64,000 bases of DNA from Antarcticibacterium flavum (GCF_006159205.1 NZ_CP040812.1:1426001-1490000), one strand, 5' to 3'; positions 52,620 through 61,108 are shown, numbered from the stretch's first letter. Notes: a model not told the origin generated them from the letters alone. Translations and numbers: made by a program.

Positions 52620-53051
52620 GGGTGCTGCGTTGTATGTTTGTTGTTTGGTGTTTGGTATTTGAAAAATGTTGTCGGTTGTAGGTTGTGGGTTGTCGGTTAT
52701 TTTGGCGAGGTTAATTTTCTTTACTTCGAGGCTAATGGTAGTTAAAATTAGTCGTTAGTCTTTAGTTGTTAGTCGTTAGAAGGGCTTGGAATTTGGGATT
52801 TGGAATTTTAAAAATGTTGTAGGTCGTAGGTTCTAAGGTTCTAGGTTGTGATTTTTTTTGGCAAAGGTAATTCTCTTTACTTCGAGGCTAATATTAGCTT
52901 AAAAACAGAGTTTTAAAAGGAGATGTAAAGTTTGAGTCGCAAAAAAAAACCGGTCCAGACTCCAGACTCCAGATTTGTTTTGTCTTGTCTCTTGGTTCTT
53001 GTCTCTTGGTTCTTTTCTCTTGGTTCTTGTCTCTTGATTCTTGTCTCTCTT
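52620..53051 (+). repeat. Heptamer blocks and truncated A copies 8 and 9
   Basis: GTTTGTTGTTTGGTG and GTTGTAG/GTTGTCG units, then A copy 8 (52699-52747) broken by TTAGTCG units, then GGAATTT/GGGATTT units, then A copy 9 (52850-52940). CCAGACT units and CTTGTCT/CTTGGTT units follow and run to the stop codon of the minus-strand gene at 53052. No gene is supported. Confidence 0.8.
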
Positions 53052-53438
53052 CTACCTATCAAGCAGGATCTTGAGTTCTTCCAGGGTGTTGTGGTCTGTG
53101 AGGGAGGGTTGCAGAAGGGTGATGAAGGAGGGACGGTCTTTTTTGATGATCACGGTGCTGGGGGAACGGCTGTTCCTGGTGGTGCAGCGGTATTCCACGA
53201 AGGAATAACCGTTATCATAATTTGTAACCTTGCCGGTGATTTGCAGGGTCTGGATCTTCACTTTGTTCTCGTTGGTTACTGACTTGATAGTGATCTTTTG
53301 ATCGTCTACCGTGATCACCCGGTCCATCGATATAACTTCAGCCGATGGGAAATGCTGGGTGGCGTGGCTGGTGTACACTTCCTGTGAAATTCCAGAAGTG
53401 GTGGTCAATACGAGCAAAAATAGCAGGGTGATTTTCAT
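53052..53438 (-). CDS. Hypothetical exported protein, 128 residues
   Basis: The ATG at 53438 starts a signal peptide (MKITLLFLLVLTTTSGISQ); the frame also opens 12 codons earlier. The mature part (about 109 residues) is beta-rich (ITVDDQKITIKSVTNENKVKIQTLQITGKV ... YSFVEYRCTTR). No family is recognised. Its 3' end abuts a heptamer block. Confidence 0.7.
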   Translation of the reverse strand: MKITLLFLLVLTTTSGISQEVYTSHATQHFPSAEVISMDRVITVDDQKITIKSVTNENKVKIQTLQITGKVTNYDNGYSFVEYRCTTRNSRSPSTVIIKKDRPSFITLLQPSLTDHNTLEELKILLDR

Positions 53439-53588
53439 AAAGGTAAGATAATCAAAATATTGGACCACACACACCCTGCATGGGATATTCTTAATTATTT
53501 CAGAAAATTTTTCGGTTTCAGAAATTTGAAGGGGGATTTTTTAAACTTTCAGCAGAAGGAGAAGCCTTCCGCAGAAAAATAACCGAAA

Positions 53589-55520
53589 CTATTTTAAAGG
53601 GATAGCAAGCATCGCTTTGAAGCCATTCTCATTGGGTTCGAAACTGATCTTGCCGTTGATGGAAGCCAGCCTGTTCTGCACATTCCGCAGGCCGTTACCC
53701 GGATTAAAATTTTCCGGCTGCAGTCCGGTGCCGGTATCGGAATAATTCACTTCCATCCTGCCCGATGTTTCAGCAAAAGTAACCGCCACCAGTTTGGCGT
53801 TGCTGTGCTTCTTCATATTCACCATAAGCTCCTGCAGCACGCGATAGAGCACCAGTTTCTTCTCCTTTGACAGCTTCTCCCAGTTCACCTCGTTCTCGCC
53901 TCTAAGGATAAGCCGGGCACCAGGCGGGGTGTTGGTAGAAAGTGTTGCCACCAGTGACTGCAAGTACTGCGGACCGGTATCGATCTCGCTGTTCTCCCGG
54001 GAAATATCGCGGGTGCGCAGGTATACCTTTTCCAGTTTGTCTATAACCGGCTCGGGCACCACCTGCTCCAGGCTGCTCATCACGTTGAAAATGTCATTGG
54101 CCAGCTCATCATGAATCATCCTGGAGATCCTGCTCTCTGTCCTGTAAACCTCCTGCACCTTTTCCTTCCTGTACCGCTGCCGTAGATAATAGATAAGAAA
54201 GAAAAGCGCGAGTACCACCAGCAGCACCACAAGCAGAATGATGGAAGTAGTATTGCGAAGCCGCTGGGTTTCCAGCTGCTGCAGGGCACTGTGAGTTTCC
54301 AGGGCAGCTATCTCCTGCAGCTTGCGCTCCTCATCAAAACGTATCTTGGCAAAGCTGTTCTTGGCCTGCAGGGAAGCAGTGTTGAGGCTGTCATTAAGCC
54401 GCACATATTCCACGGCATAATCCTCCCCGCCATCACCGGGTAGCTGCAGCAAATATTTCATCGCATTGAGACGGGAGGAAGGGTTATTGTAAAGTTCGGC
54501 AGTTTCCAGCCAGTTTAGGGCATATTGCCGTGCCTGTTGGTCATTCTTTCTCTCATAGAACTGCGTGAGGTGATCATAACTTGCCAGCAGGCCATCCCGG
54601 TCCCCGGCATCCCTGCGCATTTGCGTTGCGGTTAAAAGTTCCTCCTCCACATTGGCATCTGGGTCCTGCAGCCATTTTGTATATGCCAGATTATCCAGCA
54701 GCCTTGCGCGGGAAACCTTTTTTACCTCCTGCTCTGTTTCCAGCAGGTTCCTCAGGATGTCAACAGCTTCCTCATACCGCTGCAGGTCCTGCAGGGCGAG
54801 GGCCTTGTTGTTAAGGTAGGAGATGCTGTCATCCCGCGAGGTGAAATATCTTAGGGCATTCTCATATTCACGGATTGCGTCTGCATGGAAACCATGCATC
54901 CTGTAAGTGATCGCGATGGCGTTATAGGCACTGCTAAGGTACACCGAATCTGCCTCCTGCTCCAGGAACCTCAGCGCCTCGGTAGCACTTTCACGAGCGC
55001 CGGTATAATCACCGGTGCGCACCTGGGCATTGGCCATTTCCATAGACCTGCGCCCAAACTTCAAACTGTCACCGGCGGCGAGATAGAATCGGCGGGACTC
55101 GAAGGCGTTCTTAAAAACCCCTATATGGTCATCCTCATCGAAATTAAGCTTGGAGAGGCGGTAATACCCCAGCCCTATTCCTGTGAAATCCCCATTCCCC
55201 TCTGATGCCCTTATAAGGCTGTCGGCAAAGAAATAGGCGCTGTCGCGTTGTTTCAGGTCCTTGTGATAATAAATCTTGAAGTCGAGTAGATTGATTAGCA
55301 GACTGTCACTTTCCTCATCCATAGCCTTCAGTGCGGCATTGAGAAATTGGATCTTCTCTTCAGATCCTTCCGCCTGTTTGGCGTGTTCAAAATAATAAGC
55401 CGCCTCCCCTGGCGCAGCCTCGCTCACAGCAATCTCCTGCCCTTCCCCGCTGCTGTCGCAGGCGGTGTTAAGGAGTAATAGCAGGCTAAACAGGTAAAGC
55501 TTGAATTGGGGGAATTGCAT
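53589..55520 (-). CDS. TPR-domain sensor histidine kinase, orphan
   Basis: A 643-residue lipoprotein-like sensor (TAC lipobox, Cys21) with about six tetratricopeptide repeats (about 40-350), a membrane helix (about 425-446), a dimerisation region with SRMIHDELANDIFNVMSSLEQ (phospho-His470) and an HATPase domain (DTGTGLQPENFNPGNGLRNVQNRLASINGKI). This TPR plus His kinase layout (HisKA_3/LytS-like) is common in Bacteroidota, normally with a LytTR or NarL-type response regulator next door. None is present within this window, so the partner is unknown. Confidence 0.9.
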   Translation of the reverse strand: MQFPQFKLYLFSLLLLLNTACDSSGEGQEIAVSEAAPGEAAYYFEHAKQAEGSEEKIQFLNAALKAMDEESDSLLINLLDFKIYYHKDLKQRDSAYFFADSLIRASEGNGDFTGIGLGYYRLSKLNFDEDDHIGVFKNAFESRRFYLAAGDSLKFGRRSMEMANAQVRTGDYTGARESATEALRFLEQEADSVYLSSAYNAIAITYRMHGFHADAIREYENALRYFTSRDDSISYLNNKALALQDLQRYEEAVDILRNLLETEQEVKKVSRARLLDNLAYTKWLQDPDANVEEELLTATQMRRDAGDRDGLLASYDHLTQFYERKNDQQARQYALNWLETAELYNNPSSRLNAMKYLLQLPGDGGEDYAVEYVRLNDSLNTASLQAKNSFAKIRFDEERKLQEIAALETHSALQQLETQRLRNTTSIILLVVLLVVLALFFLIYYLRQRYRKEKVQEVYRTESRISRMIHDELANDIFNVMSSLEQVVPEPVIDKLEKVYLRTRDISRENSEIDTGPQYLQSLVATLSTNTPPGARLILRGENEVNWEKLSKEKKLVLYRVLQELMVNMKKHSNAKLVAVTFAETSGRMEVNYSDTGTGLQPENFNPGNGLRNVQNRLASINGKISFEPNENGFKAMLAIPLK

Positions 55521-55535
55521 TTTACGAAATTAGGG

Positions 55536-55808
55536 AAAAGTCGTTAGTCTTTAGTCGTTAGTCGTTAGAAAAAGTGGGTCTCGGTTGTCGGTTGTCGGTT
55601 GTCAGTTGTCAGTTGTCAGTTGTAGGTTGTAGGTTGAAAAAAGTGGAGAGTGGATAGTTGGGACGGGTTAGAAGGTTGTAGGTTGTAGGTTGTAGGTTGA
55701 AAAAAAAGTTGTCGGTTGTCGGTTGTCGGTTGTCAGTTGTCAGTTGTCGGTTGTGAGTTGTAGGTTGTAGGTTGTAGGTTGTAGGTTGTAGGTTGAAAAA
55801 AGTGGAGA
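55536..55808. repeat. Heptanucleotide repeat block H10, split by the insertion element
   Basis: TTAGTCG/TTAGTCT, GGTTGTC/GGTTGTA and the AGTGGAGAGTGGATAGTTGGGACG-type module (55637-55666, shown here as a fragment), then GGTTGTC/GTTGTAG units. A second AGTGGAGA at 55801-55808 is where the insertion element begins; the block resumes at 57339. Confidence 0.85.
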
Positions 55809-55821
55809 GGTCCTATGTTTG
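55793..55821 (+). promoter_or_regulatory. Hybrid promoter at the left end of the insertion element
   Basis: TTG (55793-55795, inside the flanking GGTTG heptamer) and TATGTTTG (55814-55821, inside the element end) are 18 bp apart, a full Bacteroidota promoter match. The -33 half comes from the target DNA. Confidence 0.5.
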
Positions 55822-55891
55822 TATAAAAAAGCACAAGTTTCAGAAAAGTAGAGTAATTTAAAGGTGATAACTAACTCTAAAACTGAAACTT

Positions 55892-56959
55892 ATGCAAAAG
55901 CAAGTTACAAAATTAGACTATACGGGCAAAGATATTTTTGTGGGCATTGACACTCATAAAAAGAGCTGGAATATTACGACAATGATGGGGCTATTTTCCA
56001 AAACCTTTAATGCACCTGCAAGTCCAGAGACTCTCCGGCATTATTTGGACAAGAAATTTCCCGGAGGAAACTATTTTAGTGCCTATGAAGCTGGATTTGC
56101 TGGATTTTGGCCTCATTATCAACTTCTTAAATTAGGGATTAATTCTATTGTGGTCAATGCAGCTGATATCCCTACGACCATTAAAGAGAAGGTTCAGAAG
56201 ACAGATGTAAGGGACAGTAGAAAAATTGCAAAATCCTTGCAGAATAGAGATCTTACTCCCATCTATGTTCCCTCCCAGGAGTGTTTAGATGACAGAAGTC
56301 TCTGCAGGTATAGAAATACTGTTGTAAAGGAATTATCCAGAACAAAAAACAGAATAAGATCGTTTATCAATTTAAATGGCCTCAAAGTACCAGAAGATAT
56401 CCCAGAAGGGAGGTGGCCGAAAAGATTGATAAATTGGTTAAAAGAAATTGACTTGAGTTTGTCTCTACGGCTAACTTTAAATGGATTGCTGGAGGATTAT
56501 GAGCGACTAGCTGAGAAAAAAAAATGCATTACAAAACAAATAACTGAACTCTCCAGAACCAGCAGATATGAACAAGATGTGAAACTGCTTCGGAGTGTAC
56601 CAGGAATCGGACTGGTAATAGCTATGGCCTTTTTAACTGAATTAGAGAATATGAATCGGTTTAAAACTTTTGATCAACTTTGCAGTTTTATAGGCTTTGT
56701 TCCTTCCACAAAATCCTCTGGAGAAAAAGAAAGTGTTGGCGAAATTACCTCACGAGCTCAGGTTATTTTAAGACCACTTTTAATAGAGGCTTCCTGGATA
56801 GCGGTTCAAAAGGATCCTGCATTAGCTTGCAGATATGCCGAATTATGTCACAAAGGTCTAATGCCAAATAAAGCAATCATTAGAATTGCAAAAAAGCTAT
56901 TAAGAAGAATACGATTTGTTCTAAAGAACAAAGAACTATATAAATTAGAAGTTGTATAA
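55892..56959 (+). CDS. IS110-family DEDD recombinase
   Basis: A 355-residue transposase. The RuvC-like N-terminal domain has the DEDD set: Asp20 (FVGIDTHKKSW), Glu66 (AYEAGF), Asp105 and Asp108 (KTDVRDSRKIA). The C-terminal Tnp domain has LRSVPGIGLVIAMAFLTEL and FVPSTKSSGEKE, with Ser276 as the probable catalytic serine. Full length and intact, so probably active. IS110 enzymes use an element-encoded bridge RNA to choose target and donor DNA. Confidence 0.93.
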   Translation: MQKQVTKLDYTGKDIFVGIDTHKKSWNITTMMGLFSKTFNAPASPETLRHYLDKKFPGGNYFSAYEAGFAGFWPHYQLLKLGINSIVVNAADIPTTIKEKVQKTDVRDSRKIAKSLQNRDLTPIYVPSQECLDDRSLCRYRNTVVKELSRTKNRIRSFINLNGLKVPEDIPEGRWPKRLINWLKEIDLSLSLRLTLNGLLEDYERLAEKKKCITKQITELSRTSRYEQDVKLLRSVPGIGLVIAMAFLTELENMNRFKTFDQLCSFIGFVPSTKSSGEKESVGEITSRAQVILRPLLIEASWIAVQKDPALACRYAELCHKGLMPNKAIIRIAKKLLRRIRFVLKNKELYKLEVV

Positions 56960-57338
56960 TCTCTATAAAATTTCAATCCAATGAGACCGTTCACTTTCCA
57001 CTGCAGCGATTTTGCGACTGTTATCGGAGAGACTACGGCTCATTATCCTTTAATGCTGAACAAGACACTGCAGCGATAAATCGACTGCTCATAGAAGGCT
57101 GTTTTATAGAATTACAACATCCGGGCACCCCAGGTAAGCTATGAAGACCGTGAGTTTTCTTAGCCATACCCGACATTGAATAATTGTAAACCCCTTAACA
57201 AGAAGGGGCTCTACTTTTTTCATCGTCATAAACCCTATTGCTGTTGAGTTGCTCTCCAGCAGAGCTCAATTCCTCTTCGGATTTATGACTTAAATTTATG
57301 AAATTTTTAGCTTCTGGAACTTGGTTTACAACATAGAA
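56960..57338 (+). ncRNA. Candidate bridge RNA region of the IS1111-like element
   Basis: This 379-bp non-coding end holds two near-identical motifs, CACTGCAGCGAT-N4-CGACTG, at 56999-57020 and 57066-57087, likely scaffolding for two guide loops. A stem CCCCTT/AAGGGG follows near 57191-57210 with a T-rich tail, and a stem around GCTCT-CCAGC-AGAGC lies near 57251. CACTTTCCACT (56992-57002) is complementary to the AGTGGAAAGTG repeat of the target module. Assignment is by position and structure only. Confidence 0.5.
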
Positions 57339-57420
57339 GTGGATAGTTGGGACGGGTTAGAAGGTTGTAGGTTGGAGGTTAAAAAAAAAAGTTGTCGGTT
57401 GTCGGTTGTGGGTTGTCGGT
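57339..57420. repeat. Right part of heptamer block H10
   Basis: GTGGATAGTTGGGACGGG, then GTTGTAG and GTTGTCG/GTTGTGG units, resuming the block cut by the insertion element and leading into A copy 10. Confidence 0.85.
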
Positions 57421-57688
57421 TGGTTTTTTGCGGAGCTTAATTTTCTTTTCTTCGATTCTAATGACAGCTTCAACACAGAGTTTAAAAGGAGGTTAAAATG
57501 GAGTTGCACGGAGTTAGGCTTAGGAGATTCCCCTCCTGCGGAGGGGTGCCTGAAAGGCGGGGTGGGCGCTGCGGGACCTCAAATAATCTCAAAGTTACAA
57601 GTAACCTGAGCGGAGAAATATTTCTTTTATGCTCTTAACTGCTATGTCTTTTTCCGCTTTGCCCCTCCCTAAAGGGTGGCGGAAAAAG
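57421..57688 (+). repeat. Interspersed element A/B, copy 10
   Basis: An A part with both hairpins, a middle with GTTACAAGTAACCTGAGCGG (a short inverted repeat GTTAC/GTAAC), and the B hairpin CTTTTTCCGC...GCGGAAAAAG (57648-57688). It is closely related to copy 11. Confidence 0.85.
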
Positions 57689-58084
57689 TTACAAACAAAA
57701 AAGTTCCTTCCCTTTTTTAAGCCCGCAATAGCGATCGGGGTGGGTGGTGTAAGCGGCAGAAAAATAGCCTCGTATCCGGAAAGGATCAACCGCTTAAGAC
57801 GGAAGGGTTCCGGGCGGAGTAACAATCATACAACCACCTCCCAATTTTAAGCGGTAAAGCCACATTCTCGAATTATTTGCCCAGTCCGGACTCCAGACTC
57901 CAGACTCTATACTCTAAACTCATTTTCTCTTCTCTCTTCTCTCTTCTCTCTTCTCTCTTCTCTCTTCTCTCTTCTCTCTTCTCTCTTCTCTCTTCTCTCT
58001 TCTCTCTTTTCTTGTTTCTTGCTTCTTGTTTCTTGGCTCTTGTTTCTTGGCTCTTGGCTCTTATTTCTTAGTTGAATTTGAGCA
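57689..58084. other. Intergenic region with pyrimidine heptamer tract
   Basis: 57689-57880 is non-repeat DNA with no supported gene. From about 57885 come CCAGACT/CTATACT units, then at least eleven TTCTCTC heptamers (about 57923-58008) and TTTCTTG/CTTGGCT units. The tract reaches the stop codon of the minus-strand gene at 58085. Confidence 0.75.
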
Positions 58085-60088
58085 TTATTCCAAATCCTTC
58101 ATTTTCTCAAACCGTATTCCACGGGACCTGCCGTTTGAGGCATCAAAACCTTTGATATTCCCATTATCATCCCGCAGGAATTTTACTTCAGCAAGAGGGA
58201 ATTCGCCTCCAAAGGAATCCTTATCGGTAGGCGATAGCTTTACTTTGTCTGTTACCTGATAAGTGGTAACAACAAGATTTTCATCGATAACATCAACATT
58301 GTAAACCGTCTCGATCTCAGGACTATAAAATTTTCCGGTAAATTCCTTCAGCGCGGCTACATCGGGATCCCAGGTGATTCGTTTTGCAATATGATTCCCA
58401 TTCTGGTGAAGGGTAAGGGAATCGGCAGAGCCATTCTCTTTTAGATGAAAAGTGACTTTAGCATTTACACCCTGCAGATGAAATACAGAATCTGACACGG
58501 CTTTAATATCTATTTCGGGTTGGCCGGTACCCTGAGTATAGATCCTATCCTCATCCCGTTTAAATGTCAACACAAATCCGGGAGCAACTTCCAGTTCATA
58601 TCGGCCGGTAAGGGCATCAAATTTCTCTACATCATAATCGAATTCTGCAGTACTTCCCTTTGCTGTATCCTGCCTCTTCCCATTTTCCTTTTCCTTATAA
58701 TATTCCGGAAAATAAAGCTTTCCAATTTTCTCTACGCTGTTCCCATCAAAATTTGCATTATTGCTTTGGGTGATCACCGCAGCATTTATATCAGGATAAT
58801 ACATTAACATGGACCGGTGGGCTACATCTGCCCCGCCATGATGTATTACTTTCATTCCATTCTTTTCTTCAATGAAAAGTCCGAGTCCGTAGTTGGTGGT
58901 ATCTCCGTTTTTCAGGACAAAGGGGGTGGTCATTTCCTTAAAGATCTTTGCATTTCCAACTTTAGGATCTCTGAAATTCCTGACCCATTTTGCAAGATCC
59001 TCCAGGGTTGTATAAATTCCCCCGGCGCCCATAGCCCCTCCAAGATCTTCCACTTCCTGGTACTTCCCGTCCTCATCCATATTATAACCCTGGGAACGTC
59101 CGGGAACAACTTCATTCTGGTTTGCTCTCACAATGGTATTTTTCATACCTAAAGGTTGAAAAACATTTTTCTGCATCCATTCGGGAAAAGGTACCTCTGT
59201 TACTTTGGCTACCAGGGCAGCCGCCAATACATAGCCTGTGTTATTATAATTCCATTCAGCCCCGGGCTCATTCTGTAATTCGGGCTGATTCTTTAAAATT
59301 TTAAATATCATCTCATTTTCCATAGGGCTGTTCAGGCTGCGGCCGGTCATTCCCAGGGTGTTTAGAAACTCCCGATATCCACTGGTATGGGTAAGCAAAT
59401 GCCTTATGGTTACAGTATTTCCGAAGTCGGGAATTTCAGGAAAGTATTTTCTTATATCATCATCCAAAGAGATCTTTCCGCGGTCTGCCAGTAACTGAAT
59501 GGCAAAGGCTGTAAATTGTTTGGATGTGGAGCCAATATTTGTAGGGGTACTCACTTCAAAGGGAATTTGATAAGTAAGATTTGCCATCCCATAAGCTTCC
59601 TGAAACAGGATCTTGTCATCTTTTAAAACCAAAACCGCTGCACCGGGAACATCCTTTCTCGAATAAGGGGTCATGTATTGACTTATTCTTTTTCCAGGTT
59701 CCTTAGCCAGAGGTTCTACTTTAGTAAGATTAATACTATACCGACCCTGGCTTTCTTCGAATGGGTTAACCTGCACGGTGTATTTACCTGCCGACTTTGT
59801 TTCAAAATAAAAATACTCATTTCCTCTACCGGGCCCGTCATATTGAGCTGCCGTTTCCCCTTTTGGATTAAGGATCTTAACAGCCACATCTACTGTTTTT
59901 TGATTGATAAACCCGTGAACAAACTGAGCTGAATCCAGTTCTATACTATAAGAATGCTTGTTTTTTGAGTGGAGCGAATCTGATATCTCCTTGTCTAATG
60001 TAAGTCTCACTTCTTTATCCGGGGTTTGAGAAAACGTGAGCCCAAGACAGAAAAAAAGGACAATAACTAGTAAATTTTTGGTTCTCAT
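58085..60088 (-). CDS. Serine hydrolase of the beta-lactamase class C / PBP-like family
   Basis: A 667-residue exported protein (signal peptide to about residue 20). A beta-sandwich N-terminal part (about 25-125) precedes the hydrolase domain with the SxxK motif Ser187-Thr-Ser-Lys190 (GSTSKQFT), the YxN motif Tyr281-Asn-Asn283 and HHGG in place of KTG (IHHGGADV). The C-terminal 180 residues form a lipocalin-like beta domain (FTGKFYSPEIETVYNVDV). Such proteins are esterases, D-amino-peptidases or beta-lactamase relatives; substrate not deducible. Confidence 0.9.
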   Translation of the reverse strand: MRTKNLLVIVLFFCLGLTFSQTPDKEVRLTLDKEISDSLHSKNKHSYSIELDSAQFVHGFINQKTVDVAVKILNPKGETAAQYDGPGRGNEYFYFETKSAGKYTVQVNPFEESQGRYSINLTKVEPLAKEPGKRISQYMTPYSRKDVPGAAVLVLKDDKILFQEAYGMANLTYQIPFEVSTPTNIGSTSKQFTAFAIQLLADRGKISLDDDIRKYFPEIPDFGNTVTIRHLLTHTSGYREFLNTLGMTGRSLNSPMENEMIFKILKNQPELQNEPGAEWNYNNTGYVLAAALVAKVTEVPFPEWMQKNVFQPLGMKNTIVRANQNEVVPGRSQGYNMDEDGKYQEVEDLGGAMGAGGIYTTLEDLAKWVRNFRDPKVGNAKIFKEMTTPFVLKNGDTTNYGLGLFIEEKNGMKVIHHGGADVAHRSMLMYYPDINAAVITQSNNANFDGNSVEKIGKLYFPEYYKEKENGKRQDTAKGSTAEFDYDVEKFDALTGRYELEVAPGFVLTFKRDEDRIYTQGTGQPEIDIKAVSDSVFHLQGVNAKVTFHLKENGSADSLTLHQNGNHIAKRITWDPDVAALKEFTGKFYSPEIETVYNVDVIDENLVVTTYQVTDKVKLSPTDKDSFGGEFPLAEVKFLRDDNGNIKGFDASNGRSRGIRFEKMKDLE

Positions 60089-60149
60089 TTATAAGGTATT
60101 GGTTAGTTGGTGTTTATCGTAAATTTAGGGTTTTTTATTATTAAAGAAG

Positions 60150-60465
60150 GTTGAAAAAAAAGTTGTAGGTTCTAGGTTGTAGGTTGTAGGTTGAAAATTT
60201 TTTTTGGCGAGATTACTTTTCTTTTTTTCGAGGCTAATGGCAGCTTAAACACAGAGTTTAATAGGAGTTTTGAATAGGAGTTGCACGGAGTTAGGCTTGG
60301 GAGATTCCCCTCCTGCGGAGGGGTGCCTGAAAGGCGGGGTGGGCGCTGCGGGACCTAAAATAAACTCAAGGTTACAAGTAACCTGAGCGGAGAAATATTT
60401 CCTTTATGCTCTTAACTCCTATCTCTTTTTCCGCTTTGCCCCTCCCTAAAGGGTGGCGGAAAAAG
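60150..60465 (+). repeat. Heptamer block H11 and element A/B, copy 11
   Basis: GTTGTAG/GTTCTAG units (60150-60192), A part (60193-60360), a middle nearly identical to copy 10, and the B hairpin CTTTTTCCGC...GCGGAAAAAG at 60425-60465. Confidence 0.85.
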
Positions 60466-60742
60466 TTATTTACTCCTTTTATTGCCTCCTGTTTAACGCA
60501 AACTGTCTTCTAATTGGAAATTGGAAGTTGTTGCCTGGAATTTACTCTTGTTTCTTGTTTCCTGGTTCTTGTTTCTTGGTTCCGGGCGTAGTTGGAATTA
60601 AGCCGCAACCACCATATTCAAAGCGATAGAAAACACATTTTAGTCCAGCCTCTAGACTCCAGACTCTAGACTCTCAGAGCACCGACACCTATTGTCGCTA
60701 CCTTAAGTTATCTTACAATACTAATATAAAATCCAACAACCC
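60466..60742. other. Repeat-derived intergenic region
   Basis: GGAAATT/GGAAGTT units, TTTCTTG/TTCCTGG units and CCAGACT/CTAGACT units (to about 60677), followed by about 60 bp of unique DNA with the start region of the next gene. No gene is supported. Confidence 0.7.
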
Positions 60743-61063
60743 ATGCCTACTCCTTACCGCGAAAAGATCCTGCTGACTTACAAATTTCTTCTCAAAATGC
60801 ACGAAGAACTCCTCACCCGCACTATCAACGTGGGAATGACAGGGGAACTGGCAGAGGTGAATAAAGTTTTCGCTGTGGGAGATACTTATAAATTTGATGT
60901 GGAACAGTTCAGAGGTACCAGTGATGTGAACCTGAATAAGCTGCTCGACTTTTTTGATGAGCTGGAAGATGTGATGAATTATTTGGCGAACATCAATGGG
61001 ATCACGCAGGAGGAATTGGATGAGCTGGATGATGAGGAGGGTGAGGAGGAGGAAGATTTTTAG
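60743..61063 (+). CDS. Hypothetical acidic protein, 106 residues
   Basis: A cytoplasmic protein with a helical N-terminal half (KILLTYKFLLKMHEELLTRTINVGMTGELAEVNKVFAVGDTYKFDVEQF) and a very acidic C-terminal tail (ELDELDDEEGEEEEDF). No family is recognised. It lies 45 bp ahead of the Y1 transposase gene in the same direction, so they may share a transcript. The link to the transposase is positional only. Confidence 0.65.
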   Translation: MPTPYREKILLTYKFLLKMHEELLTRTINVGMTGELAEVNKVFAVGDTYKFDVEQFRGTSDVNLNKLLDFFDELEDVMNYLANINGITQEELDELDDEEGEEEEDF

Positions 61064-61108
61064 ATTATCGAATCAAATAAATTGGTAATTTCAGAAAAAC
61101 GATATTCA

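Larger units (their letters stand above)
55809..57338 (+). mobile_element. IS110 family (IS1111 subgroup-like) insertion element, about 1.53 kb
   Basis: Boundaries come from comparing the interrupted copy with the uninterrupted one at 55637-55666: AGTGGAGA (to 55808) should be followed directly by GTGGATAG (57339 on). Sub-terminal inverted repeats are present: left CTATGTTTGTA...AAGTTTCAGAA, right (reverse complement) CTATG-TTGTA...AAGTTCCAGAA. The 5' non-coding end is short (about 82 bp) and the 3' non-coding end long (379 bp), as in the IS1111 subgroup. No target-site duplication beyond one or two bases is visible, as usual for this family. Confidence 0.85.

Noticed and set aside
55807..55820. 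GAGGTCCTATGTTT shared by the insertion element's left end and the first unit of the 310-bp array (near 61703)
   Set aside because: Other units read differently at this point (for example GTTCCAATGTTT), so the match is probably chance.
57877..58071. 64-residue frame of repeated Ser-Leu-Phe units
   Set aside because: A by-product of the TTCTCTC heptamer tract.
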